Positions 10,570 through 19,035 of a stretch of 64,000 nt of DNA are shown one piece after another. The number at the start of each line of letters is the position of its first letter. Position 1 is the stretch's first letter. The stretch covers positions 32,943 through 96,942 of the forward strand of contig JAWOBP010000098.1 in assembly GCA_046484285.1 (NCBI GenBank), written 5' to 3'. The position numbers and the translations under genes were made by a program. The notes below the pieces were generated by a model. The model was not told the DNA's origin. It was given only the letters and a program-made list of their open reading frames with translations, and ran no database searches. This DNA comes from CAZHCG01 sp046484285 (lineage in GTDB: Bacteria; Myxococcota_A; Polyangia; JAAYKL01).

Positions 10570-13500
10570 ATGTCAGATCCAGAGCAGAAGTACCAAGAGA
10601 TGCTGGAGCGGGACCCCACCGACACGCAAGCGTTCGTCAACCTTTGCGACATCGCGCAAAAAAACAGTGATTTCGAATACCTTGCCGAGCTGCTGAAGTA
10701 CCGCACGCAGATCAGCAAAGATCAGACCGAGATCGTGGACCTGTATTTCCGCGCCGGCGAGATCTACCTGGATCGGTTGGGTGATTTCACGCGGGGAGCC
10801 GAGGCGTTGCTGGAGGGGTTCGCCGTGGATCCCACTCACGCCGGCATCGGCGATCGTCTCGACGCCCTCTACCGCGAGGCCGAGGACTGGGAGGGAGCGC
10901 TGCAGATCGCCGAGCAGCGCGTCCAGGCGTTGGAAGAGGCGGACGTCAACGGCACCAAGGTGGTGATCCGCTCGGATCTGCATCAGCAGGCCGGCGAGAT
11001 CCTGGATCGCGCCCTGGAGGAGACTGAGCGGGCGCTGGCGCATTTCCGCAAGGCGATCGAGCTGGACAAGACCAACCTGCTGGCCGTCTACGGGGCGCGC
11101 GAGATCTACTACCGGCTGGGCAAGTACAAGAACGCGGCCAAGCTCTGCGAACTCGAAGCGAGAGTGGAGAAGGACTCGGAGCGCCGCATCGCTCTCTACC
11201 GCGAGCTGGCCCACATCCTCAGCGAGAACCTCGGCGATGACTCCCAGGCCGTGGTGGCGCTCAAGCGAGCGCTCAAGCTCGACCAGGACAGCGAGGAGGT
11301 CAAGCTGGAGCTGGCCCGCACGATCGCGGCGACCCCGCTCACCGGGGAGAGCCAGAAGGACCACCGCTGGGCTTCGGAGTACCTGATGAGAAAGGCTCGG
11401 GACGCCGAGCCCTCGGAGAGCCTGGTGCTGGCCAGGCTGGCGCTGATGTCATTGCCCGACAGCGCCAAGGCCGTGGAGTTCATCGAAGGCAAGGCGCGTG
11501 AGACCGGCCAGATCGAGGCGCTTTCGGAGGCCTACGAGCAGGTGATCGCCCACCTGCCGGACCTGGAGTCGCAGCGGCCGATGATCAGGCGCCTGGCGCA
11601 GATCTACCTGGAGGAGCTCGGCTCTCCGGAGCAGGCGCTCGAGGTGGCGAGGCGCCTGGAGAAGCTCGGCTACGAGGAGGATCGTCAGCTCGTCGAGCGG
11701 CTCTCCAGGGGAGTGGCCGTGCGCGCCTCGCAGGCGCCACCGCCGGCGGAGCCCGGTGCCGAGGCCCAGCCCCGGGAGGCCACCCCGTTCGGGGCCCCCG
11801 ATCACGGCGCGTTCGGCCAGCCCGAGGACGAGGCCGAGCTCGCTCAGATAGAAGAGGTCGGCGACGAGGCATTCGAGGAGATCGAGCCCGAGGCCGAAGA
11901 ACAGATCTACGAGGCGGAGCCGGAGGAGGATTTCGGCGGCGGGATTCCGGAGGGGATGAGGGCCGAGGATTACATCGAGGAGCTGCACAAGAAGGCGGAG
12001 CGCGCCCGCAGGAGCGGCGACGACGCGACCGCCGAGGAGCGCATGCTGCAAGTTCTCGATTACGCTCCTCACGATCAGAAGGCGACGACCTATCTGGAAC
12101 GGCGTTTTCGCGCGCGGGGGGATTGGATGTCGCTGCGTGACCTGCTGCTCAAGTCCGCCGGAGCTCCGCACCTCCCGGCCGCGGTGCAGACGGTCAGACT
12201 GCGCGAGGCCGCGAGGCTCTCCGAGGAGCAGCTCGGGGACATCGAGGGCGCGATCGAGGCGTGGAAGACGATCCGCGAAAACGACCCCAAGGTCCGCGAC
12301 GCGGCCGACGCGCTCAAGCGCCTTTTCGCCGACTCGGATCGCTGGGACGAGCTGGTCGAGATCCTGGAAACCGAGGCGGAGACCACCAAGAGCCGCGCCA
12401 AGCGGATCGAGGCCTACCGCCGGCTGGCCGAGGTCTATCGGGTCCGCATGGGTGATTCGGCCGCTGCGGCCGAGGCCTACCAGAAGGTGCTCGACCTGAG
12501 CCCCGAGGACGAAGACGCGATCGCGGCGTTGGACGAACTGTACCTGCGCGAGCAGCAGTACGACAAGCTGGTGCCGCTTTTGGAAAAGCGCTCCGAGATG
12601 ACGCGCGACCGCGAGCAGAAGCGCGAGCTGGCGCTGCGCGCGGCGACGATGCTGAGAGAGAGACTCGATCGGACCGAGGACGCCTACGCGAAGGCCGAGG
12701 AGATCCTGGAGTTCTCCGCCAACGACGACGACGCGCTGGCGTTGATGGAATCGATTGACGAAGAAGAGGAGCGCTGGGAGCGGCTCTTCGAGGTGCTCGG
12801 AAGGCGCGCGCGCAACCGCGAGGACGACCAGCGGGCCGAGGTGCTGCGCAAGCGGGCGATGACCGCGATGCACCGCATGCAGGATCCCGGTCTGGGAGTG
12901 CGGGCCTGGCACGAGGTGCTCGACGCGGCGCCCGGCGACGCCCAGGCGATCGACGCTCTGGTAGAGATTCACCAGGAGCGCGGCGAGTGGGAGAAGCTGG
13001 TCGACGTGCTGCGCATCCGCCTGGAAGGCATGGATGATCCCACCGACCGCGCCGAGGTCCACCGCGAGATCGCGCACGTGCTGGAGCGCGAGCTGGACCG
13101 GCCGGACGAGGCGATGGAGTCCTGGCGCGAGGTGCTAGAGGCGGGCGAGGACGTGGAGTCGCTCGGCGCGCTGTCGCGCTACTACGAGCGGATCGAGGAC
13201 TGGAGCGAGCTGTCGGATGTGCTGGAGCGCCAGGCTCCCTACGCCGAGGACCACACCCAGCGCGCCGAGATTTTGTTCCGACGCTGCTCGCTGCTGGCCG
13301 AAAAGCTGGGAGAACGGGACGAGGCCTTGCAGGGTCTGAAAAAGATCCTGCAAGAGGTCGATCCCACGCACGTGCAGACACTGGAGCTGCTGCGCGAGAT
13401 GCTGGTCGAGGACTCCGACTACGAGCAGGCGGTGGAGGTGCTCGAGCAGCAGATCGCACACACCGAGGACGAGGGGCGGCGCAAGGAGCTGCTGGTCCTG

Positions 13501-15879
13501 CTCGGCGACTGGTCGCGATCCGAAATCGACGATCTCGAGCAGGCGATGGACGCTTACGAGAAGGCGGCGCAGATCGAGCCGGACGACGAGCTGGTCGACG
13601 TGCTCGACGAGATCTATGTCGAGCTGGAGGCCTGGGAGAGCCTGCTCAAGCTGCTCTACGGCAAGTTCCAGCGCGTTGAGGACGAGCAGGAGAAGCTGAA
13701 GATCCTGCTTCGGGGCGGCGAGATCTGCGAGGAGAAGCTGGAGGACGCCGAGAAGGCATGGTCCTGGTACCGCCAGGCTTTCGATGCGCTCCATCACTTC
13801 GAGGAGACCGTCTCGGCGGTCGCGGAGGCCGCCCATCGCCTGGAGCTGTGGCAGGAGCTGATCGACGTCTACGGCGTGATGACCCGCGCCGCGGAGGAGA
13901 TCGGCGAGCAGAAAAAGTGGTGGATCGAGATTGCCGAGGTTTTCGAGCAGAAGCTCGGCGACCCGGCGCAGGCGCTGGAGGCCGTGCTGCGAGCCTTCGG
14001 GCTGGATCCCGACGACGTGGAGATGCTCGATAGGGTCGATCGGCTGGCCGTGGCCGCGCGCAACTGGCAGCGGCTCTCCAACGTCTACGGCGTGCTGGCC
14101 AAGCGCACCGAGAGCAAGGACGAAAAGCGTGATCTGCTGATGCGCTACGCTCGCGTGCTGCACGAGGACGGCAAGGAAGCCTCGCAGGCGTTCGGCGTGG
14201 CGCTCAGGGCGTTCGAGCTGGAGCCGACCAGCGAGGAGCTGCTGGACACGGTGGAGCGGATCGGCCGCGAGGCCGGGCGCTGGGACGACCTGATTCGCGT
14301 CTACAACGTCGTGGCGAACCTGGTCGAGGACGTGGAGCGCAAGGCCGATCTGAAGATGCGGGCTGCGGTGGTGCTGCGCGACGAGCTGGAAGATGCGGAC
14401 GGCGCGCTGACCGTGGGGCTGGAGGTTCTGGGGATCGACCCGTTCTCCGACGAGCTGACCGACAAGGTCTGGCAGATGCTGCGCGAGTTGGAGGACGCGC
14501 TACTGACCACGGAAAAGGGCATCTACTGGGGCAAGCTCGTGGAGCTGTACCGCCAGCTGGTGCACGAGCATCGCCACGAGCGCGAGAACCAGGTCGACCT
14601 TTTGATGATCATCGCGCGGATCTACGCCGAGGAGTTGAACGACGAGGCCGCGGCCTTCGAGTGCATCAAGGAGGCGCAGCAGATCAACCCGCGCGACGAA
14701 GCGACGATCGACAGGCTCGAGGAGATGGCGCGCCAGCACGATTTCTGGGAGGGGCTGGCCGATCACTACTCCGACATCCTGGACGAGACCTTCGAGATGG
14801 ACGTGGCCGTGATGTACCACCGCCGCAGGGCTCGCATCCTGGCCGAGGAGCTGGATCGCGCCGAGGAGGCCGCGGATCACTACTGGCAGATCATCCAGCT
14901 CGATTCATCGGACGAGAAGGCCTACCAGCAGTTGCTCGAGTACTACGAGAAGACCGAGAAGTGGAACGACCTGGTCAACCTGCTGGAGCGCCAGCTGGAT
15001 GCCACCCGGGACGACGATCGCAAGCGCGAGGTCTTGTTGCAGATCGCGGGCGTCTGGGAGGAGAAGATCGGCAATCGGTACGAGGCCAAGGACTGGTACG
15101 AGCAGGTGATCACGCTCTGGCCCGGCAACGAGGAGGCCGAGGCCGGCCTGGCCAGGCTGGAGAGCGGAAAGCGGGCGGCCGTCGTCGACGAGGACGAGGA
15201 AGAGGAAGAGGAAGAGGAGGAGGGGAACGAGGAAGACGACGACATCAAGTCGTTGATCTCGATTCCGCCGCCCGCCCCGAGTGACGAGGACGAGGAGGAA
15301 TTCGAGGAGGAGCCGGAGCCGGAGCCCGAGCCCGAGGAGGAGCCGGAGCCGGAGCCCGAGGAGGAGCGGGAGGAGGAGCCCGAGGAGGAGCCGGAGGAGG
15401 AGCCCGAGGAGGAGCCGGAGCCCGAGCCCGAGGAGGAGCCGGAGGAGAAGCCCGAGCCCGAGCCCGAGGAGGAGCCGGAGCCCGAGCCCGAGCCCGAGGA
15501 GGAGCCGGAGCCCGAGCCCGAGCCCGAAGAGGAACCGTCATCTACCGGGGGAGACGAGGCTTTCCTGCCCGATCCCGATGCCGAGCAGATATCGTTCATG
15601 CCGTCGTCGGAGGAGACGTTGTCGCAAAAAGAGGCCGAGCCGGATCTCTCGGATCTGGGCGAGGAAGACGGCGCGCCGGCCCTGAGCCTGGACGACGACG
15701 GCGAGGCGATGGACGCCTCGGATCTGGTCGAGGAAGAGGAGGCGATCGACGCCGACGACCTGGTCGTGGACGAGCGCTCCGTGGGAGGCCGGGGCGACTC
15801 CGACGAGCCCGAGGAGGTAGAGGCCGATGACCTGATCGAGGAGATCGATCCCGACGAGATCCTGGATGAAGACAAGTAG
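10570..15879 (+). CDS. Very long TPR-repeat protein with acidic Glu-Pro tail
   Basis: 1769 residues, no signal peptide or membrane segment, so probably cytoplasmic. Most of it is a run of degenerate tetratricopeptide repeats of about 34-40 residues (A-xx-YxKxLxLxPxxxxAxxxL type), in two blocks separated by a Pro/Glu-rich linker near 390-470. The last 250 residues are highly acidic: poly-Glu, then (Glu-Pro-Glu-Glu)n, then a Glu/Asp-rich end with short repeated DLVEEEEAIDADDLV-like pieces. TPR arrays form superhelical scaffolds for protein partners; no enzymatic domain is present. GAGG lies just upstream of the ATG. The partner and pathway are not evident; similar giant TPR proteins are common in Myxococcota-like genomes. 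Confidence 0.85.
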   Translation: MSDPEQKYQEMLERDPTDTQAFVNLCDIAQKNSDFEYLAELLKYRTQISKDQTEIVDLYFRAGEIYLDRLGDFTRGAEALLEGFAVDPTHAGIGDRLDALYREAEDWEGALQIAEQRVQALEEADVNGTKVVIRSDLHQQAGEILDRALEETERALAHFRKAIELDKTNLLAVYGAREIYYRLGKYKNAAKLCELEARVEKDSERRIALYRELAHILSENLGDDSQAVVALKRALKLDQDSEEVKLELARTIAATPLTGESQKDHRWASEYLMRKARDAEPSESLVLARLALMSLPDSAKAVEFIEGKARETGQIEALSEAYEQVIAHLPDLESQRPMIRRLAQIYLEELGSPEQALEVARRLEKLGYEEDRQLVERLSRGVAVRASQAPPPAEPGAEAQPREATPFGAPDHGAFGQPEDEAELAQIEEVGDEAFEEIEPEAEEQIYEAEPEEDFGGGIPEGMRAEDYIEELHKKAERARRSGDDATAEERMLQVLDYAPHDQKATTYLERRFRARGDWMSLRDLLLKSAGAPHLPAAVQTVRLREAARLSEEQLGDIEGAIEAWKTIRENDPKVRDAADALKRLFADSDRWDELVEILETEAETTKSRAKRIEAYRRLAEVYRVRMGDSAAAAEAYQKVLDLSPEDEDAIAALDELYLREQQYDKLVPLLEKRSEMTRDREQKRELALRAATMLRERLDRTEDAYAKAEEILEFSANDDDALALMESIDEEEERWERLFEVLGRRARNREDDQRAEVLRKRAMTAMHRMQDPGLGVRAWHEVLDAAPGDAQAIDALVEIHQERGEWEKLVDVLRIRLEGMDDPTDRAEVHREIAHVLERELDRPDEAMESWREVLEAGEDVESLGALSRYYERIEDWSELSDVLERQAPYAEDHTQRAEILFRRCSLLAEKLGERDEALQGLKKILQEVDPTHVQTLELLREMLVEDSDYEQAVEVLEQQIAHTEDEGRRKELLVLLGDWSRSEIDDLEQAMDAYEKAAQIEPDDELVDVLDEIYVELEAWESLLKLLYGKFQRVEDEQEKLKILLRGGEICEEKLEDAEKAWSWYRQAFDALHHFEETVSAVAEAAHRLELWQELIDVYGVMTRAAEEIGEQKKWWIEIAEVFEQKLGDPAQALEAVLRAFGLDPDDVEMLDRVDRLAVAARNWQRLSNVYGVLAKRTESKDEKRDLLMRYARVLHEDGKEASQAFGVALRAFELEPTSEELLDTVERIGREAGRWDDLIRVYNVVANLVEDVERKADLKMRAAVVLRDELEDADGALTVGLEVLGIDPFSDELTDKVWQMLRELEDALLTTEKGIYWGKLVELYRQLVHEHRHERENQVDLLMIIARIYAEELNDEAAAFECIKEAQQINPRDEATIDRLEEMARQHDFWEGLADHYSDILDETFEMDVAVMYHRRRARILAEELDRAEEAADHYWQIIQLDSSDEKAYQQLLEYYEKTEKWNDLVNLLERQLDATRDDDRKREVLLQIAGVWEEKIGNRYEAKDWYEQVITLWPGNEEAEAGLARLESGKRAAVVDEDEEEEEEEEEGNEEDDDIKSLISIPPPAPSDEDEEEFEEEPEPEPEPEEEPEPEPEEEREEEPEEEPEEEPEEEPEPEPEEEPEEKPEPEPEEEPEPEPEPEEEPEPEPEPEEEPSSTGGDEAFLPDPDAEQISFMPSSEETLSQKEAEPDLSDLGEEDGAPALSLDDDGEAMDASDLVEEEEAIDADDLVVDERSVGGRGDSDEPEEVEADDLIEEIDPDEILDEDK
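15295..15534 (+). repeat. Imperfect tandem repeat encoding a Glu-Pro-rich tract
   Basis: About 240 bases built of GAGGAGCCGGAG and CCCGAGCCC units inside the TPR gene. They encode alternating Glu-Glu-Pro-Glu and Glu-Pro-Glu-Pro. The reverse strand also stays open and codes for Ala/Pro/Arg-rich sequence, which is a composition artefact. Confidence 0.8.
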
Positions 15880-15900
15880 TGCCGGGCCCCGGTCCTCGCC

Positions 15901-17031
15901 CTACAGACCTTCGATCTCCACCTTCTTCTCGGCGCTTTTCAAAGGTAGATAGAGGATCATCAAAGCCGGATCTTTGGCCATCGGCGGTTCCTCGAGCAGC
16001 ATCACGCGCGGATCTCCGGAAGGTGTGCGGCCCTCGGCCATCGCGCCGCCTTCGAGAGTCTCGAGCAGCGAGGAGACGCTGCTCACCGGGCCCCGGTGGA
16101 CGATGCGCACCGCCTCGGTGGGAGGCAGCGTCTCGGTCGGCCTGTCGGTCGGCGCTCCGCCGCCCACAGTGGGGCAGGGGGCGGGAATCTCCACTTCCTG
16201 GCCGCCAACCTCGCCGCGTACCACCCTTCGCGCCGGAAAAGAGATCAGGCTCGGCTGATCGGTCACCGGCGGGATCGGAAGCTCGAAGGCGCGGGAGTCG
16301 TAGGCGTCGAAATCGACTCTCTCCATCCGTTCGTCCCAGATCGTCTCGCCGCCGTGAGAAATCGTGCGCCGCCAGGGCACGCGCATCTTCTTCGACTCGC
16401 CCCACTCGGGGATTTCTACCTCCCAGTGGGTCTTGTTCCCCATCGAATCCTTGACCCTGATCTTCGCGAGCCTCAGCAGGCCGGAGTTGTCGGAGTAGGC
16501 CGCGCGAATTCGGTGATTCGATCTCTTGGGACGGATCTGGACCACCGCGCACCGCTCTCCGTCGATCGTGACGGGATCGCGCATCGTGAAGTTGGCGTCC
16601 AGCTTGGCCGCGTCGCCGGCTGGAAAGGTCAGCCCCACCAGGATTCGGACCGGCGTTACCCACAGCGACTCCTCGGGAGTGCAGCGCGCCGGCACGTCGT
16701 GGACGATCTTGCGGCAGCCGTCCATGGAGTAGACGTACGAGATCCCCTGCTCGACGTAGTCGAGGCGCCAGCGCCGGGGACCGCCGAGCATGTAGGAGAC
16801 CGGAAAGCCGCGATCGCCGACCGTGGCGTCGGCCTCGATCTTCACCTCGGCGCCGGCCAGCCGCAATCGCTCCAGACCGCCCATCGCATCGAACGAGCGC
16901 CTGATGATCGAGATCGCCTGCTCGGACTCGCTCACCTGCGGCTCCTGCGGCTGAGGCGGAGGCGGCGCGGGTCCTCCGCAACCGAACAGCGTCAGCGCGC
17001 CCAGGATGACAGCCATGTACGCTCTGCACAT
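15901..17031 (-). CDS. Predicted lipoprotein of unknown function (LolA-like N-terminal motif)
   Basis: 376 residues from ATG 17031, with GAGGAG about 8 bases upstream. The signal peptide ends in a lipobox (LTLFGCGG), followed by a Pro-rich linker. From about residue 40 a segment (SIIRRSFDAMGGLERLRLAGAEVKI) resembles the start of outer-membrane lipoprotein-sorting-like proteins (LolA/LolB fold), a half-barrel that binds lipid or lipoproteins. The match is by eye and weak. The remainder is beta-rich, with several Trp and Arg residues and no catalytic signature. The gene ends 21 bases from the convergent TPR gene and begins 88 bases from the next minus-strand gene. Confidence 0.65.
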   Translation of the reverse strand: MCRAYMAVILGALTLFGCGGPAPPPPQPQEPQVSESEQAISIIRRSFDAMGGLERLRLAGAEVKIEADATVGDRGFPVSYMLGGPRRWRLDYVEQGISYVYSMDGCRKIVHDVPARCTPEESLWVTPVRILVGLTFPAGDAAKLDANFTMRDPVTIDGERCAVVQIRPKRSNHRIRAAYSDNSGLLRLAKIRVKDSMGNKTHWEVEIPEWGESKKMRVPWRRTISHGGETIWDERMERVDFDAYDSRAFELPIPPVTDQPSLISFPARRVVRGEVGGQEVEIPAPCPTVGGGAPTDRPTETLPPTEAVRIVHRGPVSSVSSLLETLEGGAMAEGRTPSGDPRVMLLEEPPMAKDPALMILYLPLKSAEKKVEIEGL

Positions 17032-17119
17032 CTCTCGTCTCCTCGGTTGATCTGCCCCCGGCGGGGGCGGCGCAAAGCAGTGTAGCGGTTCGTTCCGATC
17101 GAGTCGAGCTTCGCGGTCG

Positions 17120-17629
17120 CTACCTGCCTCGGCCCTCGCGCGCGCCGGTGGCCAGCGAGCGCAGGGTCAGCAGCATCGCCAGCGCGATCCCTGCCAGCGG
17201 AGCCACCATGAACAGCACGATCAGGGCGGTGCTCGGCAGCGAGACAACCGGCTCGGCGACATTGGTCTGGTAGATCAGCTGGTAGACCGCCAGGAAGAAG
17301 ACGTCGAGCAGCAGAAGCGCGGTCTCGACGATGCCGCGTAGCTTCTCCACCGCGATCGATCTGCGCTCGGGGGTGGAAAGCCAGTAGCTCTTGCCGGGGA
17401 CCGAGAGCATCCGGTCGCTCATCCGGGGCAGCCGGGCGTGCAGCAGGACGAAGGCCAGGTTGGCGGCCCCCAGCACGATCAGCCACTCGGCGACGAACAG
17501 CGAGACGCCGGTTCCGCCCCGTCCCGGCTCGGCGCCCAGTTCGACGGGCAGCTGTCCGCGGGTCGCCAGCAGGTAGCCGACGTGCACGGCCAGCGGAACG
17601 ATCCACAGCACTCGTCCGAGATGCTTCAT
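17120..17629 (-). CDS. Four-helix integral membrane protein of unknown function
   Basis: 169 residues from ATG 17629. Four hydrophobic segments are visible: about 5-22, 46-63, 100-120 and 133-155 (for example TALIVLFMVAPLAGIALAMLL). The segment between helices 2 and 3 contains SVPGKSYWLSTPERRS, a block seen in some DUF1648-related membrane proteins; I do not assign a function. The start overlaps the stop of the FHA-protease gene (ATGA), so the two products are probably made together and may act in the same envelope complex. Confidence 0.75.
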   Translation of the reverse strand: MKHLGRVLWIVPLAVHVGYLLATRGQLPVELGAEPGRGGTGVSLFVAEWLIVLGAANLAFVLLHARLPRMSDRMLSVPGKSYWLSTPERRSIAVEKLRGIVETALLLLDVFFLAVYQLIYQTNVAEPVVSLPSTALIVLFMVAPLAGIALAMLLTLRSLATGAREGRGR

Positions 17630-18918
17630 CTGGGCTGCGGATATCGCGCCCCGATCGACGGGAAGAGCGGTTGCAACAGGTCGATCCTCATTCCAAAGTT
17701 GTAGCCGGCCAGCGCCTGGCCGTTCTCGATGTATCCTCCCGAGTTGATCCCGATCACGTAGCCGGCCGAGTCGAAGATCGGGCTGCCCGAGGTTCCGCTC
17801 GAGGAGAAGGCGGAGTGCTGGAGCAGGGTGTTTTTTCCGAAGTCCCCCAGCTTCTGGTCGAAGCCGGTCACGCGCCCAATATCGCCCTTGACGAAGGTCG
17901 CCTCGGGCGCGTTCTCGCGGTTGAGCCTGCCGGGAAAGCCGTAGAGGAAGACCGGCACGCCGGGCGCCACGTGCGAGAGCTGGGAGGGCGGAGCGATCGA
18001 GCAGATGTGCTGCAAGCGGGTCGCGACGCGGACCAGGCCCACGTCGGGGGAGATGCGCCCCTCCTGGTAGCCGGGGTGCGCCACGGACTGCACGACGCGG
18101 TAACGGGCGTTGGGCACGCCGTTCATCAGCGCCCAGACCGAGCCGAAGTGCCGCCGGCCCGCCAGCAAGCAGTGGGCGTTGGTCGCCAGCAGGTCCGGCC
18201 CGACGGCGAAGGCGGTGCAGTAGCCGTCGAGCTGGGCGCTGCCGAGCGGGCTGGGTGCCGGGCTGCCGGCCAGCAGGAAGACCGCGTAGCGATTGCGGGC
18301 GGCGATGCTGCCGCCGGCCGCGTCGCCGTAGCTGACCTGCTGGATGACGTTGACCGCGCTCGGTTTCTGCCAGATGTACCAGGCCGTGATCGCGACGCCG
18401 ATCACCGCCAGCGAGACCGCTGCCAGCACAATCCATTTCAGTCGCGAGGAGGTGCTGCGCACCTTGCGGTCGACCAGCGCCTCGAAGTACTCGGTGGACT
18501 TGCTGGTTCCCGAGACGCGCCCCAGCCCGGCCTGGGCCAACGCCTGCTGGATCAGCATCCCCACCGTGCGCTGGCCGTACTTCTTCTCATCGGGCGGGCG
18601 CTTCTCGGCCGCGGTGATCTCGACGCGGAACGCGGGACCGTCGCGTCCGAGCCGCACGGTTTCGCTCGGCTCCAGGCGCCGCGACTCGATCCGCTCGCCC
18701 TCGACCCAGGTGCCGTTGGTCGAGCCCAGATCCACGATCCGAGCCGTGTCGCCCTCGGCGCGGATCTCGGCGTGGCTGCCCGAGACAAGGCCGTCTTCCG
18801 GCCTGTCGAAGACCAGGTCGTTGCCGGGAGCGCGACCGAGCCGGATGCGCCGCTCGTCCGCGAAGCTCCGCCTGTTGCCGTCGCGCGCACCGCCGATATG
18901 GACGACCGTCAGCTTCAC
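17626..18918 (-). CDS. FHA domain - transmembrane - trypsin-like serine protease
   Basis: 430 residues. The N-terminal FHA domain (1-105) has GRAPGNDLVF (28-37), SGSHAEI (46-52) and STNGTW (66-71), the usual phosphothreonine-binding residues. One transmembrane helix (162-183) follows, then a chymotrypsin-fold protease with the catalytic triad His249 (TNAHC), Asp292 (SPDVGLV) and Ser379 (GTSGSP). The FHA domain would be cytoplasmic and the protease periplasmic, so it could carry a signal from Ser/Thr kinases to envelope proteolysis. No kinase gene is nearby. It is translationally coupled to the small membrane protein downstream. Domain calls are firm; the signalling idea is inference. Confidence 0.9.
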   Translation of the reverse strand: MKLTVVHIGGARDGNRRSFADERRIRLGRAPGNDLVFDRPEDGLVSGSHAEIRAEGDTARIVDLGSTNGTWVEGERIESRRLEPSETVRLGRDGPAFRVEITAAEKRPPDEKKYGQRTVGMLIQQALAQAGLGRVSGTSKSTEYFEALVDRKVRSTSSRLKWIVLAAVSLAVIGVAITAWYIWQKPSAVNVIQQVSYGDAAGGSIAARNRYAVFLLAGSPAPSPLGSAQLDGYCTAFAVGPDLLATNAHCLLAGRRHFGSVWALMNGVPNARYRVVQSVAHPGYQEGRISPDVGLVRVATRLQHICSIAPPSQLSHVAPGVPVFLYGFPGRLNRENAPEATFVKGDIGRVTGFDQKLGDFGKNTLLQHSAFSSSGTSGSPIFDSAGYVIGINSGGYIENGQALAGYNFGMRIDLLQPLFPSIGARYPQPR

Positions 18919-19035
18919 TGGCTCGTTCTCCGATCGAGAATCGAGCGGATGATATCAACGGCCCACGTGTCGGGCAACGCCGGATCCCGTCCAGAGAGAT
19001 GTACCACAATCGACTGATGTGGTGCGCAAGCAGGA

